The notes under the pieces were generated by a model that saw nothing but the letters and a program-made list of their open reading frames with translations, had not been told where the DNA came from and ran no database searches. Shown here piece by piece: positions 1-7,971 of a stretch of 22,967 bases of DNA. The position numbers and the translations under genes are program-made. Within the stretch, counting starts at the first letter, position 1, and every line of letters begins with the position of its first letter. Origin of the DNA: Aminipila sp047974845 (GTDB taxonomy: Bacteria; Bacillota; Clostridia; Peptostreptococcales; Anaerovoracaceae); the NCBI GenBank assembly GCA_047974845.1, contig JBKECQ010000007.1:1-22967 (forward strand), given 5' to 3'.

Positions 1-31
1 AGCAAAGTTGTCTCCTTACAACTTTGCTTTT
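1..31. terminator. Rho-independent terminator at left edge, possibly bidirectional
   Basis: A perfect 10-bp stem (AGCAAAGTTG at 1-10, CAACTTTGCT at 19-28) with an 8-base loop is followed by TTTT on the plus strand. It could end a plus-strand gene left of the window. It also lies just past the stop of the minus-strand anti-sigma gene, with an A-run on that side, so it may terminate that operon too. The window edge hides the minus-strand tail. Confidence 0.7.
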
Positions 32-66
32 ATAATATACATCTTTATAATTAAAAATAGCCAAAT

Positions 67-1128
67 CTAAATTTGTATTTTCTCACCTGAGAATTCTATA
101 TAATCAATTTCTTTTGGATCAATCACTTCGTTAAACTGAGTATCAAATACGATTCTAAAACCATTTGAATGGATACCGCTACTTCTAGTTGAATCAATAG
201 CTTCACCGTTTTTCATATATATAGTTATGGCAACATTGCTCATATTAACCCTACTTAGAGTTAAGTTGCTTAAAGTCATACTTAAGGATACAGGTGAAAT
301 CCTTACTGTCTTTATTTTAAGCGGAGCGTCTTCATATATTACTTTTTTATTTACTCTGTAAACCAAAGTGTTATCTTGGTAGTCAATAGGAAACGTAATC
401 TCCCAGCTACCGGAGGCTACTAAATTATAAATATCTGAACTGGAGTTAGTATTATGCCCATTATCAGTAAAGGTATTGTAAGTAGAAAAATCAGTAAATC
501 TAAGAGTCATGTTTTTGCCAATAAGCTTTTCGCTGGAGGATAGGCATAGGACCATGGATATTTTATTATCACTAGTATTATCATCCTCTAGCTGTTCAAA
601 AAAATAACCTATGCCGTGAACAAAAGAACTCTTTGATTGTATGGAAACCAGTTCCTCCGCAAAAGTATAGTATTTATCAGATAATATTGTGTTATCATCA
701 GATATAATATCAAACAAAACATATATTGAATTTCTATCACCTAATGCTTCTTTTACGTGTATAGTAATTCCATTTTGTGTAACCTTTTTATCTATTATAG
801 TGCCCAATGAGTTTAACATATTTGTTTCAGTGTTGGACTTTGGATTAAAAAAATTTAAAAAATTCATGTTCAAGTTAGTAGATGCAAAAGAAAATACTGC
901 AAGGGCAAAAATTGTAATTAAAGCGGCAGCTAATAAAATAAATCTTTTCTTTCTCGGGGTATAAGCTTTGCCATCTTGATTGACTTTTTTTAAAGTTTGT
1001 TGAAGAATAGCATTTTTTTCTTCCCCACTCATTGACTTTATCCCACCTTCATTAGACATTGGCTTTATTTTACTTACGTTAAAGTCAACAAGTTTATAAT
1101 TCTGCATCATATCATCAATTTTTTTCAT
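67..1128 (-). CDS. Membrane-anchored anti-sigma-like protein, DUF4179 type
   Basis: The 353-residue product has a polar cytoplasmic N-terminus (about 1-60), one hydrophobic segment (about 63-83, preceded by the basic stretch RKKRF) and a large extracytoplasmic part rich in beta-forming, Ser/Thr/Asn-rich sequence. This one-pass layout is typical of DUF4179 proteins, which in Firmicutes sit next to ECF sigma factors and are thought to act as anti-sigma factors or sensors. Its ATG overlaps the stop of the upstream sigma gene (ATGA at 1125-1128), so the two are translationally coupled. The N-terminal region would bind the sigma factor and the outer domain would sense a signal; both are inferences. 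No zinc-binding ZAS motif (HxxxCxxC) is visible, so it is not a classical ZAS anti-sigma factor. The signal and target genes cannot be told from the sequence. Confidence 0.72.
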   Translation of the reverse strand: MKKIDDMMQNYKLVDFNVSKIKPMSNEGGIKSMSGEEKNAILQQTLKKVNQDGKAYTPRKKRFILLAAALITIFALAVFSFASTNLNMNFLNFFNPKSNTETNMLNSLGTIIDKKVTQNGITIHVKEALGDRNSIYVLFDIISDDNTILSDKYYTFAEELVSIQSKSSFVHGIGYFFEQLEDDNTSDNKISMVLCLSSSEKLIGKNMTLRFTDFSTYNTFTDNGHNTNSSSDIYNLVASGSWEITFPIDYQDNTLVYRVNKKVIYEDAPLKIKTVRISPVSLSMTLSNLTLSRVNMSNVAITIYMKNGEAIDSTRSSGIHSNGFRIVFDTQFNEVIDPKEIDYIEFSGEKIQI

Positions 1129-1679
1129 AAAATAATACCCCTCTCTATTAAACTTTTCTTCAAAGTATCTTTCCCACGATATAACTTGTTTTCTACGGAC
1201 TTGGCAGTAATATCCAATGTTAGTGCTATCTCTTTTACCTTATAACAAAAGTAATATCTCAAAATAAATATACTTCGATCCGGTTCTTGCAATGAATCTA
1301 TAGCTTCTTGCAAAATACTGCTATTGATTTTCAAGGCAAGTTCATCTGCAAAATCTAAATCAATACCTAAATCATTTTCCTCAAGTGGAATAAGCTCAAT
1401 ATTGGGGTGTTGTTTCCGCCTATAATCAATTGCCGTATGTCTTGCAATTCCGCAAATATAACTACTTAATGCAACATTACAGGTTAAATCAAACTTATCA
1501 ATATTTTTCCATAATTTAAAAAATACATCTGATATACATTCTTCTAAATCTTGGGTGCATGATGTACCTAGGATTTTTGAACAAACCCATTTAACAATAC
1601 CACCATATAAATCAATTGCTTTTGATAATCCTTTTTCGGGATTTGTTTTTAAAAGCTTTATTATTTTTTTATCGGTCAT
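1125..1679 (-). CDS. RNA polymerase sigma-70 family factor, ECF subfamily
   Basis: The 184-residue protein has the two-domain layout of ECF sigma factors. Region 2 is around residues 15-80 and includes DLEECISDVFFKLWKNID, which matches the usual E(D)-D-x-x-Q-E-x-F helix in form. Region 4 is around 125-175, with LQEPDRSIFILRYY followed by a helix-turn-helix ending in SVENKLYRGKDTLKK. The length is normal for the family. The start is supported by AGGAG (1686-1690 on the minus strand) before the ATG. It is the first gene of a two-gene operon with the overlapping anti-sigma-like gene. Such pairs usually autoregulate, but I could not identify a convincing ECF-type promoter in the AT-rich upstream region. 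Confidence 0.88.
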   Translation of the reverse strand: MTDKKIIKLLKTNPEKGLSKAIDLYGGIVKWVCSKILGTSCTQDLEECISDVFFKLWKNIDKFDLTCNVALSSYICGIARHTAIDYRRKQHPNIELIPLEENDLGIDLDFADELALKINSSILQEAIDSLQEPDRSIFILRYYFCYKVKEIALTLDITAKSVENKLYRGKDTLKKSLIERGIIL

Positions 1680-1859
1680 TTTTTTCTCCTAATTTAGTAA
1701 TTAAAAAAACAATATATTTTTAGCAATAAAAGTTTGCTTTTAAAAATTCATATTTTTAATTATTTTGAACAGAATAATATTATTAAAGTAAATTTTTATT
1801 TTAAATCTCTACACTTATTTATTCGTTTAAAATTTTATTTTCACTCAATAATTTAACAT

Positions 1860-1900
1860 AATTATTTTCAAGATTGTAGAAAATAATTTTTAATTATAAT
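1860..1900 (+). promoter_or_regulatory. Candidate promoter and operator-like dyad in the sigma/lipoprotein intergenic region
   Basis: The 283-base gap between the divergent sigma and lipoprotein genes is very AT-rich. It holds a perfect 10-bp inverted repeat (AATTATTTTC at 1860-1869, GAAAATAATT at 1879-1888, 9-base spacer) and a TATAAT -10 box at 1895-1900. A weak -35 (ATTGTA, 1873-1878) would lie in the spacer of the dyad, so a protein bound there would cover the promoter. AT richness makes chance dyads likely. Nothing else convincing was seen in this gap. Confidence 0.35.
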
Positions 1901-1962
1901 TAGAGTAAAAACTAAGATTTTGATAATACTAAGACTGAGAAAAAAGAGAGGAGTTGAAACTA

Positions 1963-2220
1963 GTGAGAAATAAACGAATTTTTCTTGGATTTTTATTGGT
2001 TATTGCATTAATGGTATTTGCGGGTTGTAGTACAACTGATGATAAGGTTAACAAAGCAGCGCCAAATACACCCGATACTGTAACTGATACAAATGATGTT
2101 AACAATGGTACCGATACAATCAAAAATGATGTAAACAAAGCTGTAGATGATGCAGGTAATGCTGTTGAAAATTTAGTAACTACAAATGGTGCTGTAGATC
2201 AAAAAGGTAACAATTTATAA
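1963..2220 (+). CDS. Small Asp/Asn/Thr-rich lipoprotein of unknown function
   Basis: From GTG at 1963 this encodes an 85-residue protein. The start was chosen because AGGAG at 1949-1953 lies 9 bases ahead of it; an upstream in-frame TTG at 1954 directly abuts that Shine-Dalgarno and cannot use it. The N-terminus is a clear lipoprotein signal: a basic n-region (RNKR), a hydrophobic core and a lipobox FAGC with the lipidated cysteine at about residue 22. The mature part is hydrophilic and repetitive, rich in D, N, T, V and K, with a run (about 50-66) that could form an amphipathic helix. No enzymatic motif is present. It lies divergent to the ECF sigma operon, so it may be a target or partner of that system, but this is only positional. 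Confidence 0.7.
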   Translation: MRNKRIFLGFLLVIALMVFAGCSTTDDKVNKAAPNTPDTVTDTNDVNNGTDTIKNDVNKAVDDAGNAVENLVTTNGAVDQKGNNL

Positions 2221-2227
2221 CCAATAA

Positions 2228-2269
2228 AAGTATAAGGGGTGGCATATGCCATCCTTTATATTTATACTT
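2228..2269 (+). terminator. Probable terminator of the small lipoprotein gene
   Basis: The core stem is AAGGGGTGGC (2234-2243) with GCCATCCTTT (2248-2257), ten pairs including two G-U wobbles, around the loop ATAT. An outer AAGTATAA/TTATACTT pairing can extend it. The downstream T-tract is poor, so termination may be partial. Confidence 0.55.
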
Positions 2270-2407
2270 AAAAGCCAAAAAATGTAATTAAAATGCAAAT
2301 AATAAATAAAAGTAACATTACAATAAATTCAAAACAGTATTATATAGTAGATAAAATCATCTGAATGTTATATAATGATGTTTTTATATGAATAATTTGG
2401 AGAATTG

Positions 2408-2416
2408 TGGTATACT
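2408..2416 (+). promoter_or_regulatory. Extended -10 promoter just before rnr
   Basis: TGGTATACT is a full extended -10 element (TGn plus TATACT at 2411-2416). No good -35 is seen 16-18 bases upstream, which extended -10 promoters can tolerate. The predicted transcription start, about 7 bases on, falls at or next to the ATG at 2423. A second possible -10, TATAAT at 2371-2376, also lacks a clear -35. Confidence 0.5.
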
Positions 2417-2422
2417 GAAGAC

Positions 2423-4483
2423 ATGAGTAAATTAATATTTAATAAGAATAATGGGTCAAATAAGAACCTGAATAAAGAGAATAAAATGATTGAAGGCGTA
2501 CTTTCAAAGCACAAAAGAGGTTTTGGTTTTGTTACGCCAATTTTAAGTGAAGAAGAGTTATTGAATGCCAGCGAGGCGGAAAAACAAGATGTTTTTATAT
2601 CTGCAAGAAACTTAAACGGAGCTATGAATGGTGATATCGTTCTGGTAGCTTTATTTTCTGAGGAAGTATCCAATAAATCAAGAGAAGGTGTAGTAGATAG
2701 GATTATTTCACATGAGGTAAAAGAGCTTGTTGGTACTTTCGAAAAAAATAAGCGTTTTGGTTTTGTAGTTCCTGATGATAAGCATTTTAACAATGAGGAT
2801 ATTTATGTTAAGAAAAGTGATTGGAAGAATGCACAAACAGGTGATAAAGTAGTTGTTGAGATAACAAGATACCCTGAAGGTGACAATAGTGCTGAGGGGA
2901 AAATAATAGAGGTTATAAGCCGATTTGGAGAGCCTGGAGGGGATATAAAATCCCTTATCAGACAGTATAACCTATTTCAAACTTTCCCTAGTAGGGTAAA
3001 TGCAGAGGCAAAGGCAGTATCAAAGATAAAGCAATCTAAGCAAGAAGATTTTGAACCTATAACAGAGGAAGAAAGAATAGGTAGAAGAGATTTAAGAGCT
3101 AAAACCATAATAACCATAGATGGAGCGGATGCAAAAGATTTAGATGATGCGATTTCAATAGAGAAATTAAATAATGGCAATTATTTATTGGGAGTTCACA
3201 TTGCAGATGTAAGTCATTATGTGGTGGAAGAGGGTCCAATGGACAAAGAAGCCTTAAAAAGAGGAACCAGTGTATATCTTGTAGATCAAGTTATACCAAT
3301 GTTGCCAAAGGCTTTATCCAATGGTATATGTAGTTTGAACCCTCAAGTAGATAGACTTACCCTATCAGTAGAAATGGAACTGGATTCAACAGGGGAAGTA
3401 GTCAGCCACGATATATTCAAAAGTATCATACATTCTAAGCATAGGATGGTCTATGACGATGTATCCGATATTTTGGAAAACAGTTCTAAAGAACTTATTT
3501 CAAAATATGAGGATATATATAAAGACATTTTATTAATGGATGAACTGGCAAGTATTTTACACAAGAGAAGAGATTTAAGAGGAAGCTTAGACTTTGATTT
3601 TGACGAGGCATATATTAAGCTGGACGAACAGGGTATTCCTATTACTGTAGAGACTGCGGAAAGAAGAGTAGCTAATCGCATAATAGAAGAATTTATGCTT
3701 ATTGCAAATGAAACTGTGGCAGAGCATTTCTATTGGTTGGAAGCGCCATTTGTATATAGGGTGCATGAAAAACCGGCTCCTGACAGAATGGATGAATTTA
3801 AAAGCTTTGTTAAGGGCTTTGGGCTAAATGTTAAGGGAAGCACAGAGAATATACATCCAAGGGTGCTGAGTGACCTGCTAAAAGAAGTAAAAGGGCAGTC
3901 CTATGAAAACGTGGTAAACACGGTTATGCTCAGGTCAATGAAAAAAGCATTTTATGATGTAAGCTGTGATGGTCATTTTGGTTTAGGAGTAAAATTTTAT
4001 TGCCATTTCACATCACCTATAAGAAGATACCCAGACTTAATTATTCACAGAATAATTAAGGAAGCCATAGATGGAAAGTTAGATGAAAAGAGAGTTAAGA
4101 CTCTAAAGAAGAAAACTGATATGGCGGCGGAATTATCTTCAAAAGCAGAAAGGCATGCTCAGGAACTGGAACGAGAAGTTGAGAAGCTGAAAAAGACAGA
4201 ATATATGTCATATCATATTGGAGAAAGTTTTGAAGGCATCATAAGCGGTGTTACAAATTATGGCTTTTATGTAGAGCTACCTAATACTATAGAAGGTCTA
4301 GTAAGAGTGGAAGATTTAGAAGACGATTATTACGACTTTGAGCAAATGAAATACCGATTTATTGGTAGACAAACGAATAAAATTTATGGATTAGGTGACA
4401 AGGTTAAGGTCAAATTAGTAAAGGCTAATATTGCAGATAGAGAAATTGATTTTATTATAGAAAAAGAAGAAAAAACGGTCTGA
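2423..4483 (+). CDS. rnr: Ribonuclease R, 3'-5' exoribonuclease
   Basis: RNase R degrades structured RNA processively from the 3' end in the cytoplasm and helps in mRNA, rRNA and tmRNA-tagged transcript turnover. From ATG 2423 the product is 686 residues. In order it shows two cold-shock domains (about 22-170; KRGFGFV and KRFGFVVP are RNA-binding patches), the RNB catalytic domain with the metal-binding signature DGADAKDLDDA (about 233-243), the conserved CHFTSPIRRYPD, and a C-terminal S1 domain beginning near GESFEGIISGVTNYGF. The N-terminal helix-turn-helix domain found in many RNase R proteins is absent. The start is uncertain: TTG 2405 and ATG 2486 are also in frame, none has a good Shine-Dalgarno, and 2405 overlaps the promoter. 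smpB, often a neighbour of rnr, is not present here. Confidence 0.93.
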   Translation: MSKLIFNKNNGSNKNLNKENKMIEGVLSKHKRGFGFVTPILSEEELLNASEAEKQDVFISARNLNGAMNGDIVLVALFSEEVSNKSREGVVDRIISHEVKELVGTFEKNKRFGFVVPDDKHFNNEDIYVKKSDWKNAQTGDKVVVEITRYPEGDNSAEGKIIEVISRFGEPGGDIKSLIRQYNLFQTFPSRVNAEAKAVSKIKQSKQEDFEPITEEERIGRRDLRAKTIITIDGADAKDLDDAISIEKLNNGNYLLGVHIADVSHYVVEEGPMDKEALKRGTSVYLVDQVIPMLPKALSNGICSLNPQVDRLTLSVEMELDSTGEVVSHDIFKSIIHSKHRMVYDDVSDILENSSKELISKYEDIYKDILLMDELASILHKRRDLRGSLDFDFDEAYIKLDEQGIPITVETAERRVANRIIEEFMLIANETVAEHFYWLEAPFVYRVHEKPAPDRMDEFKSFVKGFGLNVKGSTENIHPRVLSDLLKEVKGQSYENVVNTVMLRSMKKAFYDVSCDGHFGLGVKFYCHFTSPIRRYPDLIIHRIIKEAIDGKLDEKRVKTLKKKTDMAAELSSKAERHAQELEREVEKLKKTEYMSYHIGESFEGIISGVTNYGFYVELPNTIEGLVRVEDLEDDYYDFEQMKYRFIGRQTNKIYGLGDKVKVKLVKANIADREIDFIIEKEEKTV

Positions 4484-4501
4484 TTTTTAAATCAGGCCGT
4501 T
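4474..4501. terminator. Shared bidirectional terminator of rnr and the CBS-domain gene
   Basis: AACGGTCTGATTT (4474-4486) pairs with AAATCAGGCCGTT (4489-4501) over 13 bp with one G-U wobble, followed by T-rich sequence on both strands. The stop codons of both convergent genes (TGA 4481-4483 on plus, TAA 4489-4487 on minus) lie inside the hairpin. Confidence 0.85.
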
Positions 4502-4909
4502 TGGTTTTGATATGGCAGAAAGTGCGTCTCCCGCTTCATCAATATATAATGTTTTTCTAGCTATATCTGCCAAGGAGATAATACCAACCAGTCTATCATT
4601 AGAGACTACAGGTAAACGCCTTACTTGATTATTTGCAAGCAATAAGGCGGCATCATGAGTGTTCATATTCGGTGTAGCAAATCTGACATTTTGACTCATG
4701 ATATCTTCAGCTTTTAAGTCTTTGCTGTCGCTTGCAACAGACCTGATAACTATATCTCGGTCTGTTACTATTCCAAGCACTCGTCCGGAATCAGTACATA
4801 CAGGAATTGCCCCGATATTTTCCTGCTTCATTTGTTTTGCAATTTGTGTCAAAGAGGTTTCTGGTTTAACACAGCTAACACTTGGGGACATAATTTCTTT
4901 TACTAACAT
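4487..4909 (-). CDS. Two-CBS-domain protein
   Basis: The 140-residue protein is little more than a tandem CBS pair (Bateman module). The first repeat is about 7-60, ending in VLGIVTDRDIVIR, and the second about 68-128, ending in VGIISLADIAR. Bateman modules bind adenine nucleotides or related ligands and act as sensors, free-standing or attached to enzymes and transporters. The start is supported by AAGGAG upstream of the ATG. It lies downstream of the trk operon on the same strand but is separated from it by a 17-bp terminator, so it is probably its own unit. Its partner is unknown. Stand-alone proteins like this are common in Clostridia and Bacilli (YlbB/YhcV type). Confidence 0.88.
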   Translation of the reverse strand: MLVKEIMSPSVSCVKPETSLTQIAKQMKQENIGAIPVCTDSGRVLGIVTDRDIVIRSVASDSKDLKAEDIMSQNVRFATPNMNTHDAALLLANNQVRRLPVVSNDRLVGIISLADIARKTLYIDEAGDALSAISKPNGLI

Positions 4910-4945
4910 GGAAAACTCCTTTCTAACTTAACGGTTTTTAAATGC

Positions 4946-4982
4946 AAAAAGAGCAAACTATATTTTATAGTTTGCTCTTTTT
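4946..4982. terminator. Perfect 17-bp terminator hairpin after the trk operon
   Basis: The arm at 4946-4962 (ending GCAAACTATA) pairs perfectly with 4966-4982 (starting TATAGTTTGC), 17 bp with a TTT loop, and has T-rich sequence on both sides. It ends the minus-strand trk operon 35 bases past its stop and insulates the CBS-domain gene. Confidence 0.88.
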
Positions 4983-5016
4983 TATTTCATAATATGCCTT
5001 ATATAAATCATTAAGA

Positions 5017-6483
5017 TTAATTATTTGTATATTTATCAGGATTCCAGAATGAAGGCATGAATAAAGAAATTAAAGTAAATATTTCTAGTCTTCCTGCAAT
5101 CATTAGGAAACATAAAACTAATCTTAGAGGTCTGCAGTAAATACTGAAATCTCCGTTAGCTACATCACCAAAACCAACACCAATGTTAGAAATCATAGCC
5201 AGCGAAGAGGAAAGTGTTGTTTCAAAATCAAGGTTTTGAAGCGAAAGTAAAATTGCACCAAATAAAGTAATTATTAAATATAACATTATATATATAGTTA
5301 TTGAAGATACTCTTTGTGCAGAAACCGGTTTACTACCAATCTTAACAGCCACCACAGAACGTGGGTGTATTCTCTTATAAAATCCTCTTATAACAAGTTT
5401 TATCATAACCAGGACTCGTACCACTTTTATAGCACCACAAGTTGATAAGGAACAACCACCAATAAGCATAAGAACAACAAGTATTGTCAGACTGAAAGCA
5501 GGCCAATCAGCATAACCAATTATTGAAAATCCGGATGTAGTTGCCATAGATACAACTTGGAATATACCATATCTAAATGATCTCAATAAGTCATAGGTAT
5601 TGGTAAAATATAAGTTTAAAGAAACTAGGGCAGAACCAATAAGTATTAAGCATATGAATGCACGTAATTCAATGCTTGAGAATACTGTTTTCCAATTCCT
5701 ATGGATAATGAAATAGTAAAAAGTAAAGTTTACAGATGTAAGGAATGTAAAAATCCCAATGATTGCTTCAACATAGAAGCTATTGTATCTGGTAATTGCA
5801 TAGCTCATTCCGGGCATACCGCTGGTACTTACACTACTCATGGTGTTTATCAATGCATCAAAGGTATTCATAGGTGAGGCAAGTAGAAGTACAAACTCAA
5901 CAACAGTAAATACTATATAGAATAGATATAGATTTTTTGCCGAGTCAGATATTCTGTTGGATATCTTATTGAATACTGGATCCGGAACTTCTGCTTCGAC
6001 TAAAACTTTGCAATCTATTCCTAAAGCAGGAAGAATAGAAATTGCTAAAACCAGAATTCCCATTCCTCCTAACCAATTACATATACCTTTCCACATTAGA
6101 ATACTTTTAGCCATTAGGTCCATATCAAATAGTGTTGAACCTGTAGTCGTAAAGGCCGAGACAGATTCAAAGAATGCGTCTATAACAGATGTTGTTTGAC
6201 CTGAAAGAAGATATGGCAGTGCGCCTAAAATAGATGCAGTCATCCAACATAAGGTAACTATTAAATATCCCTCTCTAATTCGTAAATGTGAGGGTACAGC
6301 CCGTAAAAAACTTAGAATAATAGTTGGAATGGCTATCATCAAAATGCTAAGAGTGGCAAAAATCACTACTTCTTTCCACTCATCATATATTGCAGCAGTA
6401 ATCATAGGGAAAAGCATAGCAACACCAATGATTATTGTTACAATATTTACTATTTTAAATATAATACGATAATTAAACGACAT
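5017..6483 (-). CDS. TrkH/KtrB-family potassium channel subunit, diverged paralogue
   Basis: This 488-residue integral membrane protein is the second trkH of the operon. It has the four membrane-pore-membrane repeats of the family. The pore loops with their filter glycines are TTTGST (112-117), STSGMPG (219-225), ATTSGFS (314-320) and SNIGVGF (432-438). The family loop normally read as STGGGIK after the third repeat is here STCGAIK (347-353): two of the three glycines are replaced, one by Cys. That loop takes part in gating in TrkH/KtrB structures. The start is supported by AGAGGT 7 bases upstream. It follows the first trkH by 14 bases, and the pair appears to be a tandem duplication that has since diverged. 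It probably carries K+ (or Na+/K+) uptake with the shared TrkA; whether it forms homodimers or heterodimers is unknown. Confidence 0.88.
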   Translation of the reverse strand: MSFNYRIIFKIVNIVTIIIGVAMLFPMITAAIYDEWKEVVIFATLSILMIAIPTIILSFLRAVPSHLRIREGYLIVTLCWMTASILGALPYLLSGQTTSVIDAFFESVSAFTTTGSTLFDMDLMAKSILMWKGICNWLGGMGILVLAISILPALGIDCKVLVEAEVPDPVFNKISNRISDSAKNLYLFYIVFTVVEFVLLLASPMNTFDALINTMSSVSTSGMPGMSYAITRYNSFYVEAIIGIFTFLTSVNFTFYYFIIHRNWKTVFSSIELRAFICLILIGSALVSLNLYFTNTYDLLRSFRYGIFQVVSMATTSGFSIIGYADWPAFSLTILVVLMLIGGCSLSTCGAIKVVRVLVMIKLVIRGFYKRIHPRSVVAVKIGSKPVSAQRVSSITIYIMLYLIITLFGAILLSLQNLDFETTLSSSLAMISNIGVGFGDVANGDFSIYCRPLRLVLCFLMIAGRLEIFTLISLFMPSFWNPDKYTNN

Positions 6484-6497
6484 TATTAATACCTCTG

Positions 6498-7967
6498 TTA
6501 TTTATCTTGCTGCCAAAACTGCGGAACAAAGAGCATGATAAAAGTATAAAGCTCTAAACGACCGGCAAGCATTAGCAGTGATAGTAAGAATTTTATAGGT
6601 TCAGAAAAAATACTAAAGTTCATAGTTGGCCCCACTAAATTAAATCCTGGACCTATATTTCCCATACAGGTTAGTACTGCACTGAATCCTGTTAGGATAT
6701 CATATCCGTTTAAGGATATTAAAAGTGTACAAGCAGCAACCACCAAAATATGAAGAAAAACAAAGTTTGCAATTGCAGATACGGTATCTATACTTAGTTT
6801 TTTATCATTAATTTTTATAGAGATTATTGCATTTGGATGTAGTTTTACCTGAATACCACGTTTTATTAGTTTAAGTACAACTAAAACTCTTATAACTTTA
6901 ATACCACCTCCGGTTGAAGCAGAACAACCACCTATAAACATAAGCAGGAATATCAGCATTTTGCTGAATGTAGGCCAAATATCATAGTCAGCTGTAGCAA
7001 AACCAGTGGTAGTGAGTATGGACACTGTTTGGAAAAAGGAATATCTTGCCGAATCTCCAATACTATTGTATACATTAGAAAAGAAAAGATTAATTGTCAT
7101 TAGCGATGTAATAACAATTATTATCAATAAATAAAATCTAAACTCTTCATCTGCAATAAGATTCTTGATACCTCCGCGCTTTCTGAAGGTGTAAAAATAT
7201 AAATTAAAGTTTACTCCGGAAAGAATCATAAATATAGTAATTATCATCTCGATAGTAAAACTGTTGAAATGTGCAATACTGGTATTATAGGTTGAAAAAC
7301 CACCGGTTCCTACAGTAGCGAAAGAGTGTGTTGTTGCATCAAATAAATCCATTCCGGCAAACATTAAAAGAACTATTTCTGCTAAAGTAAGGATAGTATA
7401 CATTTCATATAAATTTTTAGCGGTATCAGAAATTTTAGGTGTTATTTTATCCATTGTAGGTCCGGGTGCCTCAGCAGAAGCCAGAATATTGGCTCCTATT
7501 CCCAAAGAAGGTAAAAGGGCTACTGCAAAAACCAGTATACCCATACCACCTAACCAATGTGTAAAGGACCTCCAAAAAAGAATTCCTTTCGGAAGGCTTT
7601 CAATTTCGGTAAGTATTGATGCACCGGTAGTACTAAGCCCGGATGCACATTCAAAAAATGCATCAAAGAAGTTTGGTATGGTATTTGAAATCATAAAAGG
7701 AATTGCACTGATAGTTGAAGCCGCAATCCACCAAATTGACACAATAAGAAACCCATCTCTGACATTAAGGCGTGACTGAGAGGGGGCAATCTTTAAACAT
7801 ATTAAAAATCCTATAATAATCACTGGTAAAATAGTTAATAGAAAAGAATTTACTATTTTTGTTTCATTATATATTATAGAAACGATAAGGGGCAGAATCA
7901 TTGCTGCCCCCATAACTACCATTAGAATACCAAGTGACCTTAAAAATACTTTTATATTTAAGTTCAT
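6498..7967 (-). CDS. trkH: TrkH-family potassium uptake channel subunit
   Basis: This 489-residue, roughly ten-helix membrane protein is the canonical member of the pair. Filter loops of the four pseudo-repeats are STTGAS (112-117), VGTGGF (219-224), TTTGFA (319-324) and GNIGPG (436-441). The intramembrane gating loop STGGGIK (351-357) is intact. TrkH forms the K+ pathway in the cytoplasmic membrane and is controlled by a ring of TrkA RCK proteins. The gene starts 4 bases after trkA stops, and its AGGAG (7976-7980) lies within the end of trkA, so translation is coupled. Family members are about 480-490 residues, so the gene is full length. Confidence 0.93.
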   Translation of the reverse strand: MNLNIKVFLRSLGILMVVMGAAMILPLIVSIIYNETKIVNSFLLTILPVIIIGFLICLKIAPSQSRLNVRDGFLIVSIWWIAASTISAIPFMISNTIPNFFDAFFECASGLSTTGASILTEIESLPKGILFWRSFTHWLGGMGILVFAVALLPSLGIGANILASAEAPGPTMDKITPKISDTAKNLYEMYTILTLAEIVLLMFAGMDLFDATTHSFATVGTGGFSTYNTSIAHFNSFTIEMIITIFMILSGVNFNLYFYTFRKRGGIKNLIADEEFRFYLLIIIVITSLMTINLFFSNVYNSIGDSARYSFFQTVSILTTTGFATADYDIWPTFSKMLIFLLMFIGGCSASTGGGIKVIRVLVVLKLIKRGIQVKLHPNAIISIKINDKKLSIDTVSAIANFVFLHILVVAACTLLISLNGYDILTGFSAVLTCMGNIGPGFNLVGPTMNFSIFSEPIKFLLSLLMLAGRLELYTFIMLFVPQFWQQDK

Positions 7968-7971
7968 AAAC

